A DNA stretch of 50,853 nucleotides from Clostridium celatum DSM 1785 (GTDB taxonomy: Bacteria > Bacillota > Clostridia > Clostridiales > Clostridiaceae). The stretch is taken from assembly GCF_000320405.1 (NCBI RefSeq), contig NZ_KB291647.1, positions 1 through 50,853 on the forward strand, read 5' to 3'. The notes beneath the pieces were generated by a model. The model had not been told where the DNA came from, ran no database searches, and worked only from the letters and a program-made list of their open reading frames with translations. Shown one piece after another: positions 26,868 through 35,628 of the stretch; the stretch's first letter is position 1; every line of letters starts with the position of its first letter. Position numbers and translations under genes: made by a program.

Positions 26868-28307
26868 ATGAAATCAATATGGAGTGAAAATTGTAACTTC
26901 AAAAAAAGAGAAGCTTTAAATAAAGATATAGAAACAGATGTTTTAGTTATTGGGGGTGGAATAGCAGGAATATTAATAGCATTTATGTTAAAGGAAAATG
27001 AAAAAAATGTAGTTGTAATTGATTCAGGTGAAACTGCAAGTGGAAATACTAAAAATACTACTGCAAAAATAACATCTCAACATAATTTAATTTATCATAA
27101 GCTAATATCAGAGTTCGGAGAGCAAAAAGCTAAACAATATGCAAGAGCTAATGAACTTGCTATAGGAAAATATAAAGAAATAATTGAACAGAGAAAAATA
27201 GAGTGTGATTTCCAAAAACAATCTGCATATGTTTATTCTTTAAATGAAATAGAGAGTATAAAAAAAGAGGTGGAGGCTGCTAATAAGCTTGGTATTAATG
27301 CAGAGTTTGTAGATAAGATTAATCTTCCTTTTAAAATTAATGGAGCTGTTAAGTTTAATAATCAAGCACAATTTAATCCACTTAAATTTTTAAAAGATAT
27401 CTCAGAGGATTTAATTATTTATGAAAATACTAGGGCAGTAAAAATTGATGAAGATTCAGTAACTACAAATAATGGTACTATAAAGGCAAAGCAAATAGTT
27501 ATAGCAACGCATTATCCAATAATGAATACACCGGGATATTATTTCATGAAAATGCATCAAGAAAGATCATATGTTATAGCTTTAGAAGGAGTACCTGATA
27601 TTAATGGTATGTATATAGATGTTGATACAGAGGGATATTCATTTAGAATGTATAAGAATTTAGTATTATTAGGTGGCATAAGTCAAAGAACTGGAGAAAA
27701 TGAAAGTGGTGGAAGTTACGAAAAGCTAAGGGATGTGGCAAAATCATTATACCCAAATTCAAAAGAAAAGTATTATTGGTCAGCGCAAGATTGTATGACT
27801 ATAGATGGGATACCATATATAGGTAGATATTCTGATGAAACTCCTAATATATATGTTGCTACAGGCTTTAACAAATGGGGAATGACAAGTGCTATGATAT
27901 CTGCAATGATAATATCAGATATGATATTGGGAAGAGAAAATGATTTTTCAGAAATTTTTTCACCAAAAAGATTTGATTTATCGTTATCAATAAGTAATAT
28001 TGCTAATGATATAAGTGAAACAGCTAAGAACTTTATTGCACAGAAAATATATATTCCAAGTAGTAATATAGAACATATTAGAAATGGGCATGGCGGAATT
28101 GTAGAATACAATGGAGAAAAAGTTGGTGTTTATAAAAATGATGAAGGTGAATCATTTATTGTATCAACAAAGTGTGCGCATTTAGGATGTCAGCTTAAAT
28201 GGAATGCAGATGAATTAACATGGGATTGCCCATGCCATGGTTCAAGATTTGATTATAAAGGACGATTAATAGAAGGTCCAGCTACTAAGGATATTATAGA
28301 TAGTTAA
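26868..28307 (+). CDS. FAD-dependent oxidoreductase with C-terminal Rieske domain
   Basis: A 479-residue cytoplasmic protein. Residues about 20-370 form a DAO/glycine-oxidase-type FAD domain (TDVLVIGGGIAGILIAFML near the start, GIPYIGRYSDETPNIYVATGFNKWGMT near the end). The last 80 residues are a Rieske [2Fe-2S] domain with the ligand pairs CAHLGC and CPCHGSRF. The fusion is known as a family of uncharacterised oxidoreductases in Bacillus and Clostridium; electrons would pass between a flavin and the iron-sulfur centre. GAGGTGAG precedes the ATG. It is monocistronic, with a terminator upstream and a promoter region of its own. The substrate is unknown. Confidence 0.88.
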   Translation: MKSIWSENCNFKKREALNKDIETDVLVIGGGIAGILIAFMLKENEKNVVVIDSGETASGNTKNTTAKITSQHNLIYHKLISEFGEQKAKQYARANELAIGKYKEIIEQRKIECDFQKQSAYVYSLNEIESIKKEVEAANKLGINAEFVDKINLPFKINGAVKFNNQAQFNPLKFLKDISEDLIIYENTRAVKIDEDSVTTNNGTIKAKQIVIATHYPIMNTPGYYFMKMHQERSYVIALEGVPDINGMYIDVDTEGYSFRMYKNLVLLGGISQRTGENESGGSYEKLRDVAKSLYPNSKEKYYWSAQDCMTIDGIPYIGRYSDETPNIYVATGFNKWGMTSAMISAMIISDMILGRENDFSEIFSPKRFDLSLSISNIANDISETAKNFIAQKIYIPSSNIEHIRNGHGGIVEYNGEKVGVYKNDEGESFIVSTKCAHLGCQLKWNADELTWDCPCHGSRFDYKGRLIEGPATKDIIDS

Positions 28308-28345
28308 TAAATAATAAATTCAGAAAATATGGGTGAAAGTTAAAT

Positions 28346-28364
28346 TTTAATCTAATTTTAATCT
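28346..28364 (+). promoter_or_regulatory. Direct repeat TTTAATCT, probable response-regulator site
   Basis: TTTAATCT at 28346-28353 is repeated at 28357-28364, an 11-base period typical of OmpR/PhoB-family binding sites. A reversed core AGATTAA lies at 28377-28383. It stands about 80 bases before the first DUF4342-like gene of the unit that ends with an OmpR-type regulator, suggesting self-regulation. Confidence 0.5.
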
Positions 28365-28445
28365 TTCTTATATTTTAGATTAATTTTCTAGAAGTATTAT
28401 ATAACCATGATGAACGAAGAAGTTAAATTCATGGAGGTAATATAA

Positions 28446-28985
28446 ATGGAAAGAAATGAAATGATTAAAAAATTAATGGAAAAGGCTCATGTAACTTATG
28501 AAGAAGCACAGGAAGTATTAGAAAAATGTAATTGGGATCTTTTAGATTCAATAATATATTTAGAGAGAAGTGGAAAAGTAGAAAATAATGATACTACTGT
28601 TATTATTGAAGTAAAAGAAGAGGATCAAAAGAAAGAGGATAACACTAAAAAAAAGGACGAAAGATATGGTGGAATTGGAGAAGTTATTGGGAGAATATTT
28701 AAATGTTTAGGAAAATTTATAGCTAAAGGAAATAAGAATTATTTTGAAGTTAAAAAAGATAATGAAAAGCCAATAAGAATATCATTAACAATTTCAATAC
28801 TTTTATTAGTATTCTTTTTGCCACCAACTGCAATATTATTAGTAATAGGTTTATTCTGTGGATATAAGTATTCAGTTTCAGGTCCTAATATGAAATGTGA
28901 TGGAGTTAATGATGTTTTTGAAAAAGTATCAGAATCAGCAGATACTATAAAAAAAGATTTTAAAAAAGGATATGAAGGAAACTAA
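28446..28985 (+). CDS. DUF4342-like membrane protein, first copy
   Basis: A 179-residue protein of unknown function. Residues 1 to about 45 form a UBA-like three-helix domain (MIKKLMEKAHVTYEEAQEVLEKCNWDLLDSIIYLERSG), the DUF4342 signature. A charged linker and an amphipathic stretch follow, then a hydrophobic segment near residues 118-142 (LTISILLLVFFLPPTAILLVIGLF) and a polar tail. ATGGAGG precedes the ATG and lies inside a CCATGA/TCATGG inverted repeat (about 28408-28436). It is closely related to the next gene and shares its neighbourhood with a two-component system, so a membrane-stress or signalling role is possible but unproven. Confidence 0.75.
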   Translation: MERNEMIKKLMEKAHVTYEEAQEVLEKCNWDLLDSIIYLERSGKVENNDTTVIIEVKEEDQKKEDNTKKKDERYGGIGEVIGRIFKCLGKFIAKGNKNYFEVKKDNEKPIRISLTISILLLVFFLPPTAILLVIGLFCGYKYSVSGPNMKCDGVNDVFEKVSESADTIKKDFKKGYEGN

Positions 28986-29000
28986 GATATTATAAAGGAA

Positions 29001-29028
29001 GTCCTGAAGGTTATTCAGGGCTTTTTTT
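29001..29028 (+). terminator. Intrinsic terminator between DUF4342-like genes
   Basis: GTCCTGAA (29001-29008) pairs with TTCAGGGC (29014-29021), GGTTA loop, T-run. Read-through or a second promoter (TATAAT near 29066) would feed the genes downstream. Confidence 0.85.
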
Positions 29029-29132
29029 CTTTTTAAGAAATGTTTAGAAATAATTCTTAAAATGGTATAATTTAATAAATTAGGATAGAATTTAAATGAG
29101 ATATTATTAAATAAAAAACTGGAGGAACATTT

Positions 29133-29684
29133 GTGGATAAGCTTAATCTTGTGGAGAAGTTAAAAGATAAAACAGGTATAACCTATGAGGAAGCAAAAAA
29201 TGTTTTGGAAATAAATAATTGGGATATGCTTGATTCTATTTTATATTTGGAGAGAAATAAAAAAATAAAAGGACCTTCTGTTAGTATATTTTACACCAAT
29301 GAATATAATGAAGGTTATGAAGAAGCAAGAAGTCAATTGGATTTTGATGAAGTTAAAAAGGATAGTGATTATAAATCACATAATAACTTTGAAGGGATTT
29401 TTGAATCTATATGTAAGGTTATAGATACATGCAATAATATTTTTGTAGAAATAAAAGGTGAAAATAATTTCTATTTAAAGCTTCCATTAACAGTAGTTAT
29501 TGTTCTTTTAATATTTGGATTCTGGATGTTAATACCTCTTGTTGTTATTGGACTGTTTTTAAATGTAGAATTTTCTATGTTATCTAAAGAAGTTAAAGTG
29601 GATAAGGTTAACAATATATTAAATAAAATATCAAAAGAGGTAAAGAACATTAAAGAAAAAGGTAAAGTTGGGGGAAAGAAATGA
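29133..29684 (+). CDS. DUF4342-like membrane protein, second copy
   Basis: A 183-residue paralogue of the gene at 28446. The UBA-like domain (LVEKLKDKTGITYEEAKNVLEINNWDMLDSILYLER) is at residues 5-42, a divergent acidic linker follows, and one hydrophobic segment lies near residues 118-142 (LPLTVVIVLLIFGFWMLIPLVVIGLF). The start is GTG at 29133, ten bases after GGAGG; the next ATG would cut into the conserved domain. Its stop overlaps the start of the response regulator by four bases, so it is translated with the two-component system. It may modulate the kinase or be a target of the system. Confidence 0.72.
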   Translation: MDKLNLVEKLKDKTGITYEEAKNVLEINNWDMLDSILYLERNKKIKGPSVSIFYTNEYNEGYEEARSQLDFDEVKKDSDYKSHNNFEGIFESICKVIDTCNNIFVEIKGENNFYLKLPLTVVIVLLIFGFWMLIPLVVIGLFLNVEFSMLSKEVKVDKVNNILNKISKEVKNIKEKGKVGGKK

Positions 29685-30361
29685 TTAAGATTTTAATTGT
29701 TGAAGATGAAGAAAAAATAGCAAGATTTATAGAACTAGAATTAGTTCATGAAGGTTATAAGGTGCTTAAAGTTAATAATGGTAGAGAAGGTCTTGAAATA
29801 GCTGAAAAAGGTGAAGTAGATTTAGTTCTTCTTGATGTTATGCTTCCAGAGCTTAATGGACTTGAAGTATTAAGAAGGCTTAGAAAAATTTCTGATATAC
29901 CTGTAATTATGCTTACTGCAAGAGATGCTGTTATGGATAAAGTATCTGGATTAGATGCTGGCGCAGATGATTATATAACAAAGCCTTTTGCAATTGAAGA
30001 ATTGCTTGCAAGGGTTAGAAATGCTTTGAAAAAGAGAATTATTACTATAAAAAAGGATGAAAATATACTAAACTGTGGCTTACTATATTTAGATAAATTA
30101 AAACATAAAGTACTTTATGATAATACACAAATTGAACTAACTAATAGAGAATTTAACTTGCTTCAAATATTGATGGAAAATAAAAATATAGTATTAACTA
30201 GAGATATACTTATGGAGAAGGTATGTGGGTATGATTATGTTGGGGAAACAAATGTAATAGATGTTTATATACGATATTTAAGAACAAAAATTGATGATAA
30301 ATTTAATGTTAAAATAATTAGCACAGTTCGTGGAGTAGGATACGTAATAAAAGATGAATAG
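29681..30361 (+). CDS. OmpR/PhoB-family response regulator
   Basis: A 226-residue regulator. The receiver domain (1 to about 115) has the acidic pair VEDEE, the phosphoacceptor Asp52 in LLDVMLPELNG, the conserved Thr in MLTAR and Lys in ITKPF. The C-terminal winged helix (about 130-224) has REFNLLQILMEN and the VIDVYIRYLRTKID recognition helix. It would be phosphorylated by the kinase encoded immediately after it, with which it overlaps by eight bases. It is coupled to the DUF4342-like gene before it, and TTTAATCT direct repeats upstream of the unit are a likely binding site. Confidence 0.95.
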   Translation: MIKILIVEDEEKIARFIELELVHEGYKVLKVNNGREGLEIAEKGEVDLVLLDVMLPELNGLEVLRRLRKISDIPVIMLTARDAVMDKVSGLDAGADDYITKPFAIEELLARVRNALKKRIITIKKDENILNCGLLYLDKLKHKVLYDNTQIELTNREFNLLQILMENKNIVLTRDILMEKVCGYDYVGETNVIDVYIRYLRTKIDDKFNVKIISTVRGVGYVIKDE

Positions 30362-31604
30362 AAAGAAAAAAACAAAAAATGTTACATCTATTGCAATAAA
30401 ACTTAATTCACTACAAGTAAGAGATTTATTTTTTAAATTTCTTATAATTGATGTAATTTTATTGAGTATTTTAATAGGATTATGGTGTATTGATGCTGAA
30501 AAAAACTTTTATGGGGAATTAGTACAAAATGCACAAAGATCAATTAATTTTTACCCAATAGAAACATCAAATTATACAGTAATATGGGATAATGGAAAGA
30601 TAATGATTAAAGATGCTAGTGCGTTTTTATATAATTTAAGAAGAATAGGTATAGTAATAGGAATTATAGAACTAATATTTTTATTAGAAGAAATAATATT
30701 CGGTACAGCAAAGGTTAGAAAAACTTTAAAACCACTTAATGAAATAGCAGAAACTGCGGAAAGACTTAGCAATATGGTATTTGATGAAGAAAAGTTCCAC
30801 ACTTTAGAAGATGCTATATCAAAAATTAGTCCAGTAGCCTCCAATGAAAGGATTCATATTCAAGATAATGAATTTAAGGGGTTAGAGGATGCCATTAATA
30901 AATTATTAGATAGAATGAGAGACTCATATAGGCAGCAAGCAAGATTTGTATCAGATGCTTCACATGAACTTAGAACACCTATTTCAGTAATTCAAGGCTA
31001 TGCAAATATGTTAGACCGTTGGGGAAAAAGTGATGAAAGTGTATTAGATGAATCTATTGCAGCAATAAAATCTGAATCTGAAAATATGAAAAATTTAGTT
31101 GAGCAGCTATTATTTTTAGCTAGAGGAATTAATGGAAAAACACAGCTTACTATTACAGAGTTTTCATTAAATAATATGATGAGTGAGGTTCTCGAAGAAT
31201 CTAAAATGATAGATGACAAACATATATATAGCTATATTAATTCAGAAGAAATTAATGTTTATGGTGATATTGGACTTCTTAAACAAACTGCTAGAATATT
31301 GGTTGAAAATGCAGCAAAATATACAGAAGCTGGGGAAGATATAATACTTAGAATAGGAAAAAATGATAAAAATGAGGTTTATTTTTCTGTACAAGATAAT
31401 GGAATAGGAATGGATGCGGAAGATGTACCACATATATTTGAACGCTTTTTTAGAGCTGATACAGCCAGAGTTAGAAAAAATGGAGGTACAGGGCTTGGTC
31501 TTTCTATAGCAAAATGGATTATTGATAATCATAAAGGCTATTTTAGTGTACTAAGTAGAAAAGGAATAGGAACAAGAATAACAGTTTATTTACCAGAAAA
31601 TTAA
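30354..31604 (+). CDS. Two-component sensor histidine kinase
   Basis: A 416-residue membrane kinase of the class partnered with OmpR-type regulators. Two membrane helices (about residues 28-46 and 95-115) enclose a short extracellular loop of roughly 50 residues. A HAMP-like linker follows, then HisKA with SDASHELRTP (His204) and a HATPase domain with ENAAKYTEAG, DNGIGMD, ERFFRAD and GGTGLGLSIAKWI. The tiny sensor loop suggests an intramembrane or accessory-protein signal rather than a ligand-binding domain; the two DUF4342-like membrane proteins are candidate accessories. The start lies within the end of the response-regulator gene. Confidence 0.94.
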   Translation: MNRKKKTKNVTSIAIKLNSLQVRDLFFKFLIIDVILLSILIGLWCIDAEKNFYGELVQNAQRSINFYPIETSNYTVIWDNGKIMIKDASAFLYNLRRIGIVIGIIELIFLLEEIIFGTAKVRKTLKPLNEIAETAERLSNMVFDEEKFHTLEDAISKISPVASNERIHIQDNEFKGLEDAINKLLDRMRDSYRQQARFVSDASHELRTPISVIQGYANMLDRWGKSDESVLDESIAAIKSESENMKNLVEQLLFLARGINGKTQLTITEFSLNNMMSEVLEESKMIDDKHIYSYINSEEINVYGDIGLLKQTARILVENAAKYTEAGEDIILRIGKNDKNEVYFSVQDNGIGMDAEDVPHIFERFFRADTARVRKNGGTGLGLSIAKWIIDNHKGYFSVLSRKGIGTRITVYLPEN

Positions 31605-31645
31605 TATATGAAATTATAGAATATTAACAAAAGAGAGAGTATGAT

Positions 31646-32413
31646 ATGGGAAAAATATATATATCACAGCTTTTTCCAGAAGATAAAGTTAGTGAAATAC
31701 TAAAAGATTATGATATTGGCATTGAAATAATTGAATTTGGAATAGGATATACTTTAGATAAGGATGACAATGGTATATCAGAATATTGTGAAAAGATGGG
31801 TGATTTAATAAAAAATAAATCATTATCCATACATGGACCATTTTTAGATTTAAATACAGCAAGTTTTGATAATATGATTAAAAAAGCCACATTAACTAGA
31901 TATAATCAAGCATATTTTGTAGCAAAAAAATTAGGCGCAGATAGAATAGTTTTTCATTCGTGTTATTATGAAGATATATATTTTAAAGATGTATATATAA
32001 ACAACTCTTTAGACTTTTGGAGAGAGTTTTTAAGTGATAAGGATGAAAGTATAAAGATACATATTGAAAATATATATGAGAAAGATTTATTAGTTTTAAA
32101 AGAGCTTGTTGATAAAGTTAATAGTAATATTTTTTCTATATGTTTAGATATAGGTCATGCTAATTGCTACTCTAATGAATCATTAGAAGAGATAATTAAA
32201 TCATTAAATAATAGAATAGGACATTTACATTTAAGTAATAATGATGGTAAAAGGGATAGTCATTGTGGATTTAACAATGGAAATGTTGATATTTTAATGA
32301 CTTTAGATTTAATAGATAAATATTGTAATGATCCATCAATGACAATTGAAGTAAATAACTTTAATGAAGCAGTAGAATCACTTTCAATTATGATGAATAG
32401 AAACAGTAAGTAA
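31646..32413 (+). CDS. TIM-barrel sugar phosphate isomerase/epimerase-like protein
   Basis: A 255-residue AP-endonuclease-2-type TIM barrel. Metal-ligand-like segments are SIHGPFLDLNTAS, DRIVFHSCYYED, IHIENIYE, CLDIGHANCYSN, GHLHLSNNDGKRDSHCGFNNG and MTIEVN. Members include xylose-isomerase-like epimerases, endonuclease IV and hydrolases; sequence alone does not give the substrate. AGAGAG precedes the ATG. It begins 41 bases after the kinase gene without a clear terminator and may be co-transcribed with it. Confidence 0.78.
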   Translation: MGKIYISQLFPEDKVSEILKDYDIGIEIIEFGIGYTLDKDDNGISEYCEKMGDLIKNKSLSIHGPFLDLNTASFDNMIKKATLTRYNQAYFVAKKLGADRIVFHSCYYEDIYFKDVYINNSLDFWREFLSDKDESIKIHIENIYEKDLLVLKELVDKVNSNIFSICLDIGHANCYSNESLEEIIKSLNNRIGHLHLSNNDGKRDSHCGFNNGNVDILMTLDLIDKYCNDPSMTIEVNNFNEAVESLSIMMNRNSK

Positions 32414-32569
32414 CTGTAATTTATATATAATACTATGGAAAAGTGATAGTATCAAATAAAAAAAGTAATGACTTGTATATAAAATATATAGGTTATTCTA
32501 TGGGTTTATCCAGTTATAAGATGAAAGTTAACACAATACAATAAATACTAAGAATAAAAGGAGGATATT

Positions 32570-33082
32570 ATGAGAGAAATAAAACATGAATTATTTGAAG
32601 AAAATGCTTTTAATATGATAGGAAAGGATTGGCTTTTATTTACGGCTGAAAAAGATGGAAAAGCTAACACTATGACAGCATCATGGGGTGGCTTAGGAAT
32701 TATGTGGAATAAAAAGGTAGCATATATATTTATTAGGCCACAAAGATATACAAAAGAGTTTGTAGATTCAGCAGAGAAGCTTTCAATTTCTGTCTTGCCA
32801 AATACCTATAGAAAAGAGTTAGGGTATTTAGGTACAGTATCAGGAAGAGATGAAGATAAGATTTCTAAAGCTAATTTAACATTAAAACATTATGATGATG
32901 TACCTTATTTTGAAGAAGCTAGGTTAACTTTAATTTGCAGAAAACTTTATGCTCAAGAATTAAAAGAAGAGTGTTTTATAGAAAAAGGTATTAGTGAACA
33001 ATGGTATCCAGAAAAAGATTATCATACTATGTATGTAGTGGAAATAGAAAAAATATTAGAAAATGAAGTAGATAAAAAATAA
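32570..33082 (+). CDS. Flavin reductase-like FMN-binding protein
   Basis: A 170-residue split-barrel flavoprotein of the flavin reductase/FlaRed family. Recognisable segments are KDWLLFTAEKDGKANTMTASWGGLGIMWNKKVAYIFIRPQRYT, where FMN binds, followed by the SISVLPNTYRKELGYLGTVSGRDEDK part. It probably uses NAD(P)H to reduce FMN or a small substrate; clostridial homologues are usually annotated only as flavin reductase family. AAAGGAGG lies just before the ATG. It is probably monocistronic and is followed by a terminator at 33221. Confidence 0.88.
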   Translation: MREIKHELFEENAFNMIGKDWLLFTAEKDGKANTMTASWGGLGIMWNKKVAYIFIRPQRYTKEFVDSAEKLSISVLPNTYRKELGYLGTVSGRDEDKISKANLTLKHYDDVPYFEEARLTLICRKLYAQELKEECFIEKGISEQWYPEKDYHTMYVVEIEKILENEVDKK

Positions 33083-33220
33083 TAAATATAAATTCGAATA
33101 AATCATTATTTAAACTTATGAAGAAGTGCTTATGCCAACAATAAATTATTGGAATGTTAATAATGTGACAACTCCAAGTGAGGTATTTGAAGATGAAGAA
33201 AGTATGTAAATAATATACAA

Positions 33221-33257
33221 AAATAGTTAGTGATTAAAATATTACTAACTATTTTTT
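33221..33257 (+). terminator. Intrinsic terminator before the MATE gene
   Basis: AAATAGTTAGT (33221-33231) pairs with ACTAACTATTT (33244-33254), followed by further T residues. Confidence 0.8.
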
Positions 33258-33319
33258 CATATTCTTCAGTAACTCCTGTATATTTCCTTATTAACTATAG
33301 GGGATGTATTTTCATATTA

Positions 33320-33360
33320 TTGACAAAAATAATGTATAAGAATATACTTACTATTAGTAA
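33320..33360 (+). promoter_or_regulatory. MATE promoter overlapped by MarR-type operator
   Basis: TTGACA (33320-33325), 17 bases, TATACT (33343-33348) form a near-consensus promoter. The inverted repeat CTTACT-ATT-AGTAA (33347-33360) starts within the -10 box. An almost identical repeat lies before the MarR gene, so the same repressor probably controls both. Confidence 0.72.
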
Positions 33361-33401
33361 TTACTTTTGGTAAGTACAAGAATAAAGGAATAAAAGTTTA
33401 T

Positions 33402-34765
33402 ATGGAGAAACATGCAGATTTTTCAAAGGGAAAGTTATTTCCACTAATTTTAAAGTTTTCAATACCAGCATCAATATCATTATTAATAACTGCTATTTAT
33501 AATATAGTTGATAGAATATTTGTTGGGAATTTTGTTGGTAATACAGCATTGGCAGCATTATCAATATGTTTTCCACTTTCATTTATAATGATAGCATTTG
33601 GTTTAATGTGTAGTGCGGGTGGATCAACATTATTTACACTATTTAGAGGAAAAAATGATGAAGTAAGTGCTAATTTATCTTTTGGGAATGCATTTACTAT
33701 GACTGTGATTTTTGAAGTTTTATTAACTTTGGTATTATTATTTTTTTCAAATACATTTTTAAAGATATTTGGAGTAACCGAAACGACTTATGATTTATCA
33801 TTGAAATACTATTTAATAGTATCATTTGGATGTGTTTTTCAAGGTTTAACATTAGTACTTTGTGATTTTGTGAGAGTTTCAGGCAATCCTATTTTAGGTA
33901 TGGCTGTAACAGGTATTGGAGCGATTACTAATATAATACTAGATGCTATTTTTGTAGTTGCTTTAGGATGGGGAGTTGAAGGTGCTGCTTTAGCAACGGT
34001 TATAGGACAGTAGTATCAATGGTTTTTGGATTATATCTTGTATTTACAAATAGAACTCTTGTTAAAGTTAATAAAAATATATTTAAAATCAATAAAGGTA
34101 TTTCTAATAGAGTGTTATCTTGTGGATTTGCATTTTGGATAGCTCAAATTGCAATGGGCTTTATAGCTTTAGTGTATAATAGTCAACTTGGAAAGTATGG
34201 TGGTGATATAGCTATAAGTGTATATGCAGTAATTTCAAGTATAATGACATTTGTAATTATGCCTGCTAGTGGAATAAGCCAAGGAATTCAACCTATAATA
34301 GGATTTAATTATAGTGCTGGTTATGGTAATAGAGTTAAAGAAACATTTATTAAAGCTTCTTTATTATCAGTTGGAGTTACAACTGTAATTTGGGTAATAG
34401 TTGAGAGCATGCCTGCTTTAATAATAAATACTTTTGGTGGAGGAAGTGAACTTTTAGATATTGGAGTTATAGCATTAAGGTTGAATTTCATTATTACACC
34501 TGTTCTTGGATTTGTTATGTTAGCTACTACTTTCTTTCAATCTATTGGAAAGCCTACAGCTTCAAGTATTATTACACTAATAAGACAAGTAGTTGCTTTA
34601 ATACCATTTATATTTATATTACCTAGATTATTTGATATAAATGGAATATTTGTTGCTCAACCAATAAGTGATTTTATTGCTTTAATTTTATCTATTATTT
34701 TAATAAAAGTTGAATTTAGTAATTTATCTATAAATGTTTCTAATAGTGAATTAAAAGAGGCTTAG
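33402..34765 (+). pseudogene. MATE-family multidrug efflux transporter (single-base frameshift)
   Basis: A Na+- or H+-coupled multidrug exporter of the MATE family, with about twelve helices across both frames. The N-terminal half begins MEKHADFSKGKLFPLILKFSIPASISLLITAIYNIVDRIFVGN, a classic clostridial MATE start. The frame breaks near 34010: GGACAGTAGTATC stops translation, whereas one more G (GGACAGGTAGTATC) reads VIGQVVSMVFGLYLVF. The repaired product is 454 residues, the normal size. It is followed after 160 bases by a MarR regulator whose operator is also found at this gene's promoter. Confidence 0.9.
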
Positions 34766-34849
34766 AGAATTTAAATAATAGTTTATAAAGAAAATTTTAT
34801 ACTTTTGAATTGTTTAAAAAGTTTGTTTTAAGAAATTTAAAGTTGGACA

Positions 34850-34864
34850 CTTACTTATAGTAAG
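34850..34864. promoter_or_regulatory. MarR-type operator at the marR promoter
   Basis: CTTACT-TAT-AGTAAG is a perfect inverted repeat about 60 bases before the MarR start, upstream of a TATAAT box (34873-34878). It matches the repeat at the MATE promoter (33347-33360), indicating autoregulation. Confidence 0.68.
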
Positions 34865-34924
34865 TTTTACTGTATAATTAGTATAAAAGGATTTTTGATA
34901 GTTAAGATATAAGGAGATATTTAT

Positions 34925-35362
34925 ATGAATATAGATAAATTTAAAGAATTAATTGATTCCTGCTTTGTTGCAAAAAAAATAACTGAAACTATGGAAGAGC
35001 TTCCAAAGGGTTTTAAGCCGAGGCATATACATGTAATAGATTCTATATATCAATTATCAAAGGAAAAGTCAGATGTTAGAATAAGTGATGTAAGCAGTAA
35101 ATTAAACGTTACAACTCCAAGTATAACTAAATTAATAAATGAATTAGAGGAAAAAGCTGTTGTAGAAAAGTATACAATTAGTGATGATAAGAGAGTTATA
35201 TTAGTTAAGTTAACAGAACTTGGAATGAAATATCATCAATATTATGTTACTGATTATCATACTTTATGGGCAGATAAGCTAGAGGATATAAGTGATGAAG
35301 ATGCAGATAAAGTTGTATATATAATAAATAGAATAATGGATACTATACCTAAGATGAGATAA
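34925..35362 (+). CDS. MarR-family transcriptional regulator
   Basis: A 145-residue winged-helix dimer. The DNA-binding core is VRISDVSSKLNVTTPSITKLINELEEKAVVEKYTISDDKRVILVKLTELG, with the DKR wing typical of MarR. N- and C-terminal helices would form the dimer interface. AAGGAG precedes the ATG. The gene lies behind the MATE exporter, and both have a CTTACT/AGTAAG inverted repeat at their promoters, so it most likely represses both until a drug-like ligand binds. A terminator follows. Confidence 0.93.
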   Translation: MNIDKFKELIDSCFVAKKITETMEELPKGFKPRHIHVIDSIYQLSKEKSDVRISDVSSKLNVTTPSITKLINELEEKAVVEKYTISDDKRVILVKLTELGMKYHQYYVTDYHTLWADKLEDISDEDADKVVYIINRIMDTIPKMR

Positions 35363-35383
35363 CATGGATAGTATATTAGAAAG

Positions 35384-35436
35384 AGAAAGCTTTATGCATA
35401 AAAATTATAAATTCATAATAGCTTTCTATTTTTTTG
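35384..35436 (+). terminator. Intrinsic terminator after marR
   Basis: AGAAAGCTTTATG (35384-35396) pairs with CATAATAGCTTTCT (35414-35427) with one bulge, followed by ATTTTTTT. Confidence 0.8.
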
Positions 35437-35568
35437 ATTATACTAAGCCTTAATTGTGAAATTAATAGAGTAGAAAGACATTAAATAAGATGTGTCAATA
35501 AAAATTAAGTTAATGAAAAATACATGAAATAAATATATCAATAGAAAAATCAATAATTAAAGAAGCAT

Positions 35569-35610
35569 ATGTCATGGAAAATTATATAAGATAAATTATT
35601 TCCATGACAT
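35569..35610. repeat. 12-bp perfect inverted repeat after the AraC gene
   Basis: ATGTCATGGAAA (35569-35580) and TTTCCATGACAT (35599-35610) enclose 18 bases. It lies 19 bases past the end of the minus-strand AraC gene. It lacks a T-run on either strand, so it is either an atypical terminator or a binding or processing site. Confidence 0.6.
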
Positions 35611-35628
35611 ATAATATATACTATGTAA

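Larger units (their letters stand above)
33083..33401 (+). other. Intergenic region with a possible gene remnant
   Basis: Bases 33114-33209 read TYEEVLMPTINYWNVNNV and on to a TAA stop, with a possible ATG at 33132 (25 codons). No ribosome site precedes it and the family is not recognised; it may be the end of a lost gene. It is followed by a terminator and then by the promoter of the MATE gene. Confidence 0.35.
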
